Below are positions 15,560 to 25,600 of a stretch of DNA of 64,000 nt, one piece after another (position 1 is the first letter of the stretch; each line of letters opens with the position of its first letter). The notes under the pieces were generated by a model, which had not been told where the DNA came from, searched no databases, and saw only the letters and a program-made list of their open reading frames with translations. A program made the position numbers and the translations under genes. The stretch is taken from assembly GCF_006517435.1 (NCBI RefSeq), contig NZ_VHQG01000001.1:615386-679385 (forward strand). Reading direction: 5' to 3'. Origin of the DNA: Schumannella soli. GTDB taxonomy: Bacteria > Actinomycetota > Actinomycetes > Actinomycetales > Microbacteriaceae.

Positions 15560-17734
15560 ATGTCCACCTTCTTCCGCACGATCACGACGAGCGTGCGCGC
15601 CGAGTTCGCGCGCCTCGTCTCGAGCCGCATGGCCGTGCTCGCCCTCGTGGCGCTCATGACCATCCCGGTCGTCTACGGCGGCCTGTACCTCTGGGGCAAC
15701 AAGGACCCGTACGGCTCGCTCGACAAGGTGCCCGCCGCGATCGTGGTCGCCGATGAGGGCACGAAGGTCGACGGCGAGCAGCAGAACTACGGCCGGGAGG
15801 CCGCGAAGACCCTGCTCGACGGCAAGAAGTTCGCCTGGCACGAGGTCAGCGCGGTCGCCGCGAGCCGCGGGGTGAAGAACGGCACCTACGATTTCGCGGT
15901 CGAGTTCCCGGCCGACTTCAGCGCGCGCATCGCGTCCGCCTCGGGGGATGCGCCGGCGCCGGCCCGCCTCGGGCTCATCACGAGCGACACGAACAGCTAC
16001 CTCTCGTCGACGATCGCGACGCAGGCGACCACGACCGTGCGCGCGGCGATCGTCGAGAAGGTCGGGCGCGCGGCGACGCTGCAGCTGCTCGACGGCGTGC
16101 AGTCGCTGCGCGACGGCCTGTCGGATGCCGCGGACGGCGCCCAGCAGCTGAGCGACGGAGCGCACACGGCATCCGATGGCGCGACGAAGCTGGCGGACGG
16201 CGCGAGCGAGGCGGATGCGGGGGCCGGCAAGCTCGCGTCCGGTGCGCGCGAGGCGTCGTCGGGTGCGTCGAAGCTCGCCGATGGCGCGAACAGCGCCTCA
16301 GCCGGCGCCGCGAAGCTCGCGGACGGCGCAGCGGCGACCGCCGCCGGGGCGACGAAGGTGTCCGACGGCATCGGACAGATCGCCGACAAGCTCGGCGCCG
16401 TCAGCACCGGCCTGCGCGCCCTCGCGGATCTGACCGCGACCCTGCCCGATGACGCGACGGCGCTGGCCGCGGGCACGCAGACGATCGCGGCCGGGGTGAC
16501 CGCGCTCCACAGCGATGCCGTGTCCGCGCAGGAGAAGCTCGCCGCCGCGCTGGCGACATCGCAGGCGACCCCCGCGGAGAAGGACGAGCTGACGCGACTC
16601 GTGGCGGGACTGTCGGCCCAGACGGCGGCCGGGTCGCCGCTGCAGGTGGGTTCGAGCTCCGCTGCCGCCGGCGCAGCCGATCTCGCTGCGAGCGCCCCGG
16701 GTCTGAAGAAGGCGATCTCCGACGCCGCCGCCGGGGCCGAGGCGCTCACGGCCGGCGCTCAGTCGGCGCAGACCGGAGCGGCCCAGGTCGCCTCCGGCGC
16801 GACCCAGGTGTCGACCGGCGCATCCTCGCTGAAGGACGGCACGGCGCAGCTCGCGAGCGGCGCGTCCGCGCTGAAGTCGGGCACGGCCCAGCTCGCGAGC
16901 GGCGCGAACACGCTCGAGGGCGGCACGGCGCAGTTGGCGAGCGGGGCATCCGACCTCGCCGACGGCACGGCGAAGCTCGCCGACGGCGCCGACACGCTGC
17001 ATGGCAAGCTCGTCGACGGCGTCGCGCAGACCCCGTCGAAGACGGAGGCGCAGCGCGCGGCCGCCGCGAAGGCGGTCGCCGACCCGGTGAACGTGAAGCG
17101 CACCTCGCAGACCGAGGCCGAGAACTACGGCGCCGGACTCGCGCCGTTCTTCATCAGCCTCGCCGCCTGGATCGGCATCTACGCGCTGTTCCTGCTGGTG
17201 CGTCCCCTGTCGCGGCGCGCGCTGACGGCCGTGCGTCGTCCCTTCGCCACGGCGCTGGCGGGATGGGCGACCCCGGCGCTCCTCGGAGTCGTGCAGATGA
17301 TCGGACTCTTCCTGACGCTCGCCGGCCCGCTGGGGCTGAAGATGGCGCATCCGGTGGAGCTGCTCGGCTTCATGGCGCTCGTCTCGGCGACGTACGCGGC
17401 GATCGTGCTGGCGCTCAACGTCTGGCTCGGCAGCGTCGGGCAGTTCCTCGGGCTCGTGCTCATGGTCGTGCAGCTCGTGACCGCCGGCGGCACCTTCCCC
17501 TGGCAGACGCTGCCCGCGCCGCTCGCGGCGCTGCACCAGGCGCTGCCGATGTCGCACGCGGTCGACGGCATCCGCGCGCTGCTCTACGGCGGCGGAGCGG
17601 CCGGGCTGTCGAGCGCGCTGCTCACGCTCGTGATCTGGCTCGTCGTCGCCCTGGCGCTGTCGATCGCGGGCGCCGCGAAGCAGTCGCGGTTCCGCACGCT
17701 GCGCGAGCTGCGCCCCTCGCCGATCGGCGGCTGA
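15560..17734 (+). CDS. YhgE/Pip-family membrane protein with 14-residue coiled repeats
   Basis: This 724-residue protein has one N-terminal membrane helix (residues about 24-46, MAVLALVALMTIPVVYGGLYLWGN), a large extracytoplasmic region and five or so C-terminal helices (about 520-710), the layout of the YhgE/Pip and EsaA/YueB group (phage receptors and type VII secretion relatives). The middle carries two sets of 14-residue repeats such as LADGASEADAGAGK and LKSGTAQLASGANT (about 190-285 and 400-475), two heptads each, which should form a long rod. AGGAG is eight bases before ATG 15560. It is last in the tetR operon. Proposed roles for the family include envelope export or transport; the true function here is unknown. 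Confidence 0.85.
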   Translation: MSTFFRTITTSVRAEFARLVSSRMAVLALVALMTIPVVYGGLYLWGNKDPYGSLDKVPAAIVVADEGTKVDGEQQNYGREAAKTLLDGKKFAWHEVSAVAASRGVKNGTYDFAVEFPADFSARIASASGDAPAPARLGLITSDTNSYLSSTIATQATTTVRAAIVEKVGRAATLQLLDGVQSLRDGLSDAADGAQQLSDGAHTASDGATKLADGASEADAGAGKLASGAREASSGASKLADGANSASAGAAKLADGAAATAAGATKVSDGIGQIADKLGAVSTGLRALADLTATLPDDATALAAGTQTIAAGVTALHSDAVSAQEKLAAALATSQATPAEKDELTRLVAGLSAQTAAGSPLQVGSSSAAAGAADLAASAPGLKKAISDAAAGAEALTAGAQSAQTGAAQVASGATQVSTGASSLKDGTAQLASGASALKSGTAQLASGANTLEGGTAQLASGASDLADGTAKLADGADTLHGKLVDGVAQTPSKTEAQRAAAAKAVADPVNVKRTSQTEAENYGAGLAPFFISLAAWIGIYALFLLVRPLSRRALTAVRRPFATALAGWATPALLGVVQMIGLFLTLAGPLGLKMAHPVELLGFMALVSATYAAIVLALNVWLGSVGQFLGLVLMVVQLVTAGGTFPWQTLPAPLAALHQALPMSHAVDGIRALLYGGGAAGLSSALLTLVIWLVVALALSIAGAAKQSRFRTLRELRPSPIGG

Positions 17735-17768
17735 GCCACAGGTCCGATCGCCAGGCAGGCGGGGCGGA

Positions 17769-19100
17769 TCAGGGGTAGAGGCCGCGCAGCTTGTGCGCTT
17801 CGGCGACGCGCTGCACCGCGAGCGCGGTCGCGGCCGTGCGCAGGGTGAGGTCGTGGCGGCGCGCGTGGTCGGCCACGTTCATCCACGCCTCGCTCATGCG
17901 CGCGGCCAGGCGGTCCTCGACCTCCTGCGCACCCCAGCGGTAGGCCTGGTTCGCCTGCACCCACTCGAAGTACGACACGAGCACGCCGCCGGCGTTCGCG
18001 AGGATGTCGGGCACGACGAGCACCCCCGCGTCGGTGAGGATGCGGTCGGCCTCGCCCGTGGTCGGTCCGTTCGCGCCCTCGACGATGACCTTCGCCCGCA
18101 CGTCGGCGGCGTTGCCGCCGTTGAGCACGCCCTCGACGGCGGCCGGCACGAGCAGGTCGACCTCGAGCGTGAGCAGCGCGGCGGGGTCGAGCTCGTCGGC
18201 CCCGGAGCCGCCGGAAACGCCGGCACCGAACCCGACGACGGTGCCGGTGCGGTCGACGTGGTCCGCGAGGGCGGGGATGTCGAGCCCGGTTGAGGCGTAG
18301 ACGGCGCCGTACTGGTCGCTCACCGCGACGACGCGCGCGCCCGCCTCGGCCAGGAACTGCGCGGCTCCGCGCCCGACCTTGCCGAAGCCCTGCACGGCCG
18401 CGGTGGCGCCGGCCGGGGCGATGCCGACCGACCGCAGCGCCGCATCCGCGACATGCACGACGCCGCGCGACGTCGCGCTGGGCCGGCCGAGCGACCCGCC
18501 GAGGCTGAGCGGCTTGCCGGTGACGACGCCGGGCACGGTGTGGCCGCGGGCGACGGAGAAGGTGTCCATGATCCACGCCATGGTCTGCTCGTCGGTGCCG
18601 ATGTCCGGGGCGGGGATGTCCTGCTGCGGTCCGATGATGGGCAGGATCTCGCTCGTGTAGCGGCGGGTGACGCGCTCGAGCTCCGGCGTGCTCAGCGCGC
18701 GCGGGTCGACGGCGACGCCGCCCTTCGCACCGCCGTAGGGCACGTCGAGCAGGGCGCACTTCCACGTCATCCACATCGCCAGCGCCCGCACCTCGTCGAG
18801 GTCGACGTTGGGCGCGTAGCGCAGGCCGCCCTTCGCGGGACCGCGGGAGATGTTGTGCTGCACACGGTGCCCGGTGAGCACCTCGATGCGGCCGTCGTCG
18901 TGCCGCAGCGGGATGCTGACCGTCATCTCGCGCCGCGAGGTCGCGAGCATCGCGTGGGTGCCCTCGTCGTAGCCGAGAAGCTCGATCGCGGCGGCCAGCT
19001 GGGCCCGCGCGTCGACGAGGGGAGACGGATGTGCGACCACGGGATCGGCAGCGGAGGCGGCCGATCCGCTGGTGAGGGACGGCTCGACGGTGAGGCTCAT
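17769..19100 (-). CDS. Glu/Leu/Phe/Val dehydrogenase (probably glutamate dehydrogenase)
   Basis: This 443-residue cytoplasmic enzyme oxidatively deaminates an amino acid, most likely interconverting glutamate and 2-oxoglutarate. The N-terminal dimerisation/substrate domain shows GPAKGGLRYAPNVDLDEV and the family signature DVPYGGAKGGV with the catalytic Lys; IPAPDIGTDEQTMAWIMD and TGKPLSLGGSLGR follow. The Rossmann half begins near AAVQGFGKVGRGAAQF (GxGxxG). The ATG 19100 start is supported by a TAGCCT -10 (19113-19108) ending seven bases before it, which implies a leaderless message. An N-terminal extension of about 25 Ser/Ala-rich residues precedes the conserved domain. It converges on the YhgE gene with 34 bases between. 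Confidence 0.92.
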   Translation of the reverse strand: MSLTVEPSLTSGSAASAADPVVAHPSPLVDARAQLAAAIELLGYDEGTHAMLATSRREMTVSIPLRHDDGRIEVLTGHRVQHNISRGPAKGGLRYAPNVDLDEVRALAMWMTWKCALLDVPYGGAKGGVAVDPRALSTPELERVTRRYTSEILPIIGPQQDIPAPDIGTDEQTMAWIMDTFSVARGHTVPGVVTGKPLSLGGSLGRPSATSRGVVHVADAALRSVGIAPAGATAAVQGFGKVGRGAAQFLAEAGARVVAVSDQYGAVYASTGLDIPALADHVDRTGTVVGFGAGVSGGSGADELDPAALLTLEVDLLVPAAVEGVLNGGNAADVRAKVIVEGANGPTTGEADRILTDAGVLVVPDILANAGGVLVSYFEWVQANQAYRWGAQEVEDRLAARMSEAWMNVADHARRHDLTLRTAATALAVQRVAEAHKLRGLYP

Positions 19101-19222
19101 GCCGACGAGGCTACGAGCGCCCGCGCGCGGGATCCCCTGCCGTTTCGGCATGGCACCAGAGCGATTCGACAGAACGTCCCTTGCGAGTCGGCGATCCGCC
19201 GTGGCCGGGCCGGACGACCGGG

Positions 19223-19678
19223 TCAGGACGCGGCGTAGCGCTCCACCCGCAGCACGCACTGCAGGTTCTTGCCGTCGACGGCGATGTCGGCGTTCCAGTC
19301 GGCGCTCTTGCCGGCTTCGACGCCGTCGGAGTTCACCTGCTTGAGACCGAGCGTCGCGCTGTCCTTGTCGAGCAGCGAGACGTAGATGCGGTAGTTCGCC
19401 GTCGCGTCGCTCGAGTTGGTGACCGTGCCCGAGATGGCCCAGCCGTCCTTCGCCGGCTCGCACTTCTTCACCTCGACGTCGTTGCGGGCGCCGACGAAGC
19501 CCTCGCCCGTTCCCGGCGCGTCGCTGACCTCGGTCACCTGCGACGGCGCGGCCGACGGCTTCGGCGATGCCGACTTCTTGGTGGTCGAGTCGTCACCTCC
19601 CGTGCATCCGGCCAGCGCTCCGGCGACGAAGGCGACGCCGGCGAGTGCGGTCAGGGTGCGAAGGGCGGTGGACTTCAT
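19223..19678 (-). CDS. Small lipoprotein with FxLYD-like domain, coupled to the giant surface protein
   Basis: This 151-residue protein has a lipoprotein signal peptide (lipobox LAGC, Cys about residue 25), a short Ser/Pro/Lys linker and a beta-sandwich domain of the FxLYD type (VKKCEPAKDGWAISGTVTN, NYRIYVSLLD, ending NLQCVLRVERY), with one Cys near each end of the domain that could form a disulphide. Its ATG overlaps the stop of the 18 kb gene by four bases, so translation is coupled and the two products are probably made together at the cell surface. FxLYD domains are found in many exported proteins of unknown role; a partner or adaptor function is inference from gene order. Confidence 0.82.
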   Translation of the reverse strand: MKSTALRTLTALAGVAFVAGALAGCTGGDDSTTKKSASPKPSAAPSQVTEVSDAPGTGEGFVGARNDVEVKKCEPAKDGWAISGTVTNSSDATANYRIYVSLLDKDSATLGLKQVNSDGVEAGKSADWNADIAVDGKNLQCVLRVERYAAS

Positions 19679-22600
19679 GCGTTCTCCTTACGTCGGCGCC
19701 GAACGTTCCAGCCGACCAGCGCGCCACCCCAGAGTAGGAGAAGCAGCGCGAGAAGGCCCGGGTAGGTCGGGTCGATGCCGGTGTGGGCGAGGCCTCCGCT
19801 GCCGGGGAGGCCGGGGATGCCGGGCACGGTCGGGCGCGTCGGCAGCTGGATGTCGGCGCTCGACGCCGACGAGACCTGCTCGTCGGGGTCGGGTCCGACC
19901 GCGGTCACCGTCGAGGTTCCCGGCACGAGCGTGCCCTCGTCACCCGGCTGGATGACGTACGGCGCCGTGACGGTCACGCTCTGACCCGGCTCGAGCACGC
20001 CCTCGGTGCCCGCACCGCCCGGCCAGGGGCCGTAGCTGAAGGCGCCGAGGCCCTTCTTCGGGTCGGTGAGCACGATGCCGCGCAGCGTGGTCGTGCCGGT
20101 GTTGGTGATCACGTAGGTGTAGATCAGCGTGTCGCCCGCGTAGCCGGCGGCGCCGTTCGCGAGGCGCACGCTCTGCGTGAGCGTGACGGCCGAGCCCGAG
20201 GGCACGGCGACGGTCGCCGAGCCGGATGCCGTGGGCTTCGTGCCGCCGAGCGGCGGAGTCCCGGTGGCGGTCGCGGTGTTCGCGACCGAGCCGGCGTCGA
20301 CATCCGCCTGGGTGACGGTGTAGCTCGCGGTGCCGGTGGCCTTCTCGCCCGGCAGCAGGCGCCCGTTCGTCCCCGGCCAGCCGTAGCTAATGGCGGCGCC
20401 GGCGAGCAGCGGGTCGGTCACGCTGACACTCTCGAGCGTCACGTTGCCGGTGTTCTCGACCACGAAGGCGTAGTCGATCACGGTGCCGAAGGTCGGCGTG
20501 GCGCTGCGCGGCGTGGCCGTCTTGGTCAGGGTCAGCGCGGGTGCGGCCGCGATCTCGACCGGGGCCGCGTCGTTCGCGCTCACCGGAGCGCCGCCGTTCA
20601 TCCCCTCGCCGTTGGTCTGAGCGGTCGTGTTCAGCACGCCCTTGTCGACCTCGGGCTGCGTGAGCGTGTGCTCGGCGGTGATCGTGGCGATCTCGCCCGG
20701 CTTGAGCACGCCCGGCGTTCCCGGCCAGGTGTACTTCCAGTTGCCGAGGTCGGGCTGCGGGTCGCCGACGGTGACGTTCTCGAGCGTGACGTTGCCCTCG
20801 TTCTTGACCGTGAAGGTGTAGTTCACGATGTCGCCGGCGCGACCGGTCGATCCGGGCGCGAGCGCCGCGGTCTTCACGATCGAGATGCCCGGTTCCGCCG
20901 GGGGCGTGTTCACCACCGACACCGGCGACGTGGCGCTGAGGCGTCCGTTCGACGGGTCGAGGGCGGATGCCGAGGCCGTATTGCGCACGTTCCCGCGGTC
21001 GACGTCGGCCTGGGTCACGACGTAGGTCGCCGAGGCGGTGACGTTGTCGCCGGGGCGCAGCACGCCGGAGGTCCCACTCGGCCAGGCGCCGTAGGTCAGC
21101 GTGCTGACGCCGGGCAGGCCGTCGACGATCGACGCGTCGTGCAGCGTCTGGGTGCCGTTGTTGGTGAGCGTGAAGGCGTAGTCGATCGTGTCGCCGACGC
21201 GGGCATCCTGGCGCGGGGTGCCGACCTTGGTGAGGTCGAGCTCCGTCGTCGCGGTCGCCAGCGGCAGCACGACCTCGGGGGCGGCGTCGCTGACCTTGTT
21301 GCCCTTCGGGTCGGTTCCGCTGCCGGTGGCGACGTTGCGGACCACGCCCGCGTCGACATCCGCCTGCGTCACGTCGTGCTTCGCGGTGATCGTCACCGAC
21401 TGACCCGGGGCGAGGGTGCCCGCGGTCTGCCCGACCGGCCAGGTGTACTGCGCATCACGCAGGCCGGTCACCGTGTTCGCGACGTCGACGCCGCTCAGCG
21501 AGGTGTTGCCGGTGTTGGTGATCACGAAGGTGTAGTCGACCGTGTCGCCGAGCTCGCCGGTCTGACCCGACTCGAACGCGCCGGTCTGCGTGGTCGAGAT
21601 GCGCGGGCGCGAGGTGGCGGTGTCGATCGTGAAGGTGTTCGACGTGGTCGACACCGGAGCGCCGTTCGGCGCAGCGGTTCCGGAGGCGGTGGCGGTGTTG
21701 GCCACGCTGCCCTTGTCGACGTCGGCCTGGGTCAGCGTGTAGTCGCTGTACCCGGTCGCCGAGGCGCCCGGGGCCAGCACGGGCTGGCCGGTCGGGAAGG
21801 TCATCGTCGGAACGCCCGCACCCTGCAGCTGCTCCTGCACCGCGAGCCCGCTGAGGGTCACGTTGCCGGTGTTCTTCAGGGTGAAGGTGAAGCGCACGAT
21901 GCTGCCCGCGTTGCCGGCGCCGCTCTGCATCGCACCGCCCTTGACCAGGCTCAGCGCCGGGGCCGGGGCCGCCGTCGGGATGCTGGTCGGGGCCGACTGG
22001 TTCGTCACGGTCGCGCCGCCCGGCGTGGCGCCGGTGACGGTCGTGAGGTTGTCGACCTTGCCGGCGTCCACATCCGCCTGCGAGATCTGGTGCGTGGCGG
22101 TCGCGGTCGCGGTCTGACCGGGCTTGAGCACGCCCGGGTTCGCCGGATCCGGCCAGACGTAGGCCGGCACCGTCAGGCCCGCGACCGTGTTGCCGAGGGT
22201 CACCCCGGTCAGGGTCGTGTTGCCCGTGTTGGTGATCGTGAAGCCGTAGTCGATCTGGTTGCCGAGGCCGTTCTGGCCGGGCTTGTCGAGCTGCGCGGTC
22301 TGGCCGACCGTGATGGTCGGGTTCGCCGTGACCGGGATGGTCGCGGTGGCCTGGGCGGTCGCGTTCGCGCCGACCTTCGGCGTTCCGGTGGCGGTGACCT
22401 GGCTGATCGGCCCGCCCGCATCCACGTCGCTCTGGCTGAGCGAGTAGGGCGCGGTGACGGTGACCGAGGCTCCGGGGGCGAGCACGCCGACGGGTCCGGT
22501 CCACGCGTAGACGGGGGCGCCGATCGGCAGCGTGTCGGCGACCTTGACGCCGGTGAGGGTGACCTCGCCGCTGTTCGTGATCACATAGGTCCAGGTCGCG

Positions 22601-25600
22601 GCGCCGCCGGCCTTGTTCTGGTCGGGCGCGTTGAGCGAGCCGGCGTCGGTGACGCGGATGCCGGGCTTCGCCGTGACGGTGGGCGTGGGCGTGACCAGCT
22701 GGTTGCTCTGAGCGCTGACCGGGCTGCCGTCACGCGCCGAGGTTCCGGCGGCCGTGGCGCGGTTGGTGACGCTGCCGGTGTCGATGTCGGCCTGGTCGAG
22801 CACGTAGGTGGCCTTGCTGGTGGCCGTCGCGCCCGGCGCGAGCGAGCCGTCGGCGGCGAGGCCGGTGGTCGTCACGCCGCTGAGGCGCGGCAGCGGGTCG
22901 GTCACGGTGAAGCCCGTGACGGTCACGTTGCCGGTGTTCTTCGTCGTGATCGTGTACGTGAGCGTGTCGCCGACCTTGCCGGCGCCGCTGACGCTCGCCG
23001 ACTTGGTGACGGCGAGCTGGGGCGCGGCCTGCTCGGTCGTGACGCGCACGGTGTTCGTGGCGGCCTCGGCCTTGTCCGCGTCGGCCTGGCCGGTCTTCGT
23101 GCTCCACGCCGCGACGTGCGCCGTGTTGTCGATGTAGCCGCGGTCGACATCCGCCTGGGTCAGCGCGTAGTCGGCCTCACCGTGCACGACCTCGCCCGGA
23201 GGCACGGTGCCGGGCTGGTCGGGGTCCGGCCAGGTGATGGTCGGCGTCTGCAGGCCCGGCAGCGGGTCGAGCAAGGTGCCCTGGTAGAGGGTGACGTTGC
23301 CGGTGTTGGTGATGTCGACCGTGTAGCGCACGGTGTCGCCGACGGCGCCGAGGCCGCTGACGAGCGAGCCGCTCTTCACCGCGCTGAGCGCGCGGCGCGC
23401 CTCGATCGGCACGTTCGCGGTCGCCGCGTCGGTCACCTTCTGCGCGCCCGGCGACGACGAGATGCCCGACACCGTGAGGGTGCTCCTGATGGTGCCGCTG
23501 TCGACGTCGGCCTGCGTGAGCGTGTAGTCGCCGATCGCGATCGCGGTCTGGCCGGGCAGCAGCACGCCCGGCTTGGCGGGGTCGGGCCACTCGGTCACGA
23601 TCGGGGCGGCGGATCCGCTCAGACCCTCGGCGAAGGTCACACCCGTGAGGGTCGTGTTGCCGGTGTTCTTGGCGCGATACAGCCACTGGATGTCGTCGCC
23701 GGCGACGCCGGTCGATCCGGGTGCGAGACGGCCTTCGTCGGTCGCGGTGATCGCCGGGCCGGCCGTGACGGTCGTCGCGGTCGCCGAGGCGGAGGCCGGC
23801 GGAGCGTTGCCGCCGCGCACGCCCGCAGCTGTGCTCGAGGCGGTGTCGCTGATGCTGCCCGCATCCACGTCGCTCTGCGTCACGACGTAGGTGCCGGTCG
23901 CGCGGGCGACCTGTCCGGGGGCGAGCACGCCCGCGGCACCCGGCCACGAGATCGCCGACACGGTCATGCCGGGCAGCGTGGTCGCGAGCGTCGTGTCGGT
24001 CACCGTGATGGTGCCGCTGTTCGTGATCGTGATGGCGAAGTTCACGGCATCGCCGACGCGGAGGCCGCTGGCGGGGGTCGGCGTCTCGGTGACGGTGATC
24101 TTCGGTGCGGTGTTCGCGCCGCCGACGGTCACGTTCGAGGTGTTCGATGACTGGCTGATCTTGTCGCCGACGGGCGGCTTCGCGGTCGAGGTGGCGACGT
24201 TCGCGACGCTGCCCTTGTCGATGTCGGCCTGCGTGATCGTGTAGTCCGCGGTCGCCGTGGCGGTCGCGCCGGGCACGAGCGTGCCGGCCGGGCCGGAGCT
24301 CGGCCAGCTGATCACCGGGTTGCTGACGCCGCCGAGCGAGTCGACGAGGTCGACCAGCGTGAGGGTGACGTTGCCGTCGTTCTTGATCGTGAAGGCGTAG
24401 TCGATGACGCCGTTCGCCGCGCCGGCTCCGCCGCCGCGCACGGTGCCGTTCTTCGTGACGACGAGCTTCGGCGCGGCCGTGATCGTGACGCCCGCCGTGT
24501 CGGTGTCGGTCACCTTGGCGCCGTTCGGAGCGGTGCCCGTGCCGGTGACGGCGCTCGAGATCGAGCCGCGGTCGACATCCGGCTGGGTCAGGCGGTAGGT
24601 GCCGGTAGCGGTGACCGTGGTGCCCACCGGGACGGTGCCGGCCGGGTTGCCCTTCCAGTCGTAGGCGATCGCGCCGGTGAGGCCGAGCGCGTCGGCGAGC
24701 GCCGACTGGGTGAGCGTCACGTTGCCGTTGTTGGTCAGCGTGTAGCTGAAGTTCACCAGGTCGTCGACCTTGCCGGTGGCGCCCGGCGCGAGCGCGGCCG
24801 ACTTCGTCACGGCGATCCCGGGGCCGCTGCCGACCGTCGGCACGGTGGCGCCGGCGTTCACCGGTCCGACGGCGCTGCCGTCGCGGGCGGAGGCGCCGCT
24901 CGCCTGGCTGGTGCGCGAGGCCGCGCCCGCATCCACGTCGCTCTGGGTCAGCACGGTCGTGCCGGTCACGGTGAGCGAGGTGCCCGGAGCCAGCGTGCCG
25001 GCGGCGTTGCCGCCCCAGCTGGTGGTGACGTCCGCCAGCCCGGCGGTGCTGGCCGGGGTGAGGGCGACGTCGTTCACCGTGACGTTGCCGTTGTTGGTGA
25101 CCGTGATCGTCCAGGTCACGGTCTTGCCGACCGTGCCGGGCTGCGGCACCGAGCCGGTCTCGGTGATCGCGAGCGACGGACGCGACTGCGCGAGCGGCGT
25201 GACGACCTCGTTCGAGGGCACGTCGAGGTGCGGGTCGGTCGCGCTGCCGATCGGCGTGAAGTAGAACCGCGCCGTGGCGATGTTCGACTTCGAGCCGGCG
25301 TCGACATCCGCCTGGGTCACGACGTAGTTCGCGACGCCGGTCGCGGTCTGGCCCGGCTGGATGACGCCCGGCTGATCCGGGTCGGGCCAGGTCGGGTTCT
25401 GCGTGCCGAGGCCGGGCAGCGGGTCGATCAGCTGCGCGCGGTAGAGCGTGACGTTGCCGGTGTTGGTGACGGTCAGCTTGTACTCGATCGTGTCGCCGAC
25501 CTGACCGGTGCCGCCGTTCAGGAAGCGGGCGCTCTTGAGGTTCGTGAACGAGGGGCGGGCCTGGATGCTGACGGTCGCCGGCGCCGTCGCGGTGACGACG

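Noticed and set aside
19783..24150. Long plus-strand open frames opposite the giant gene (also 25228-31143 and 33523-38286)
   Set aside because: They are antisense shadows of a repetitive, very high-G+C gene: composition is Arg/Gly/Asp/His-rich and periodic with the repeats, with no recognisable domain.
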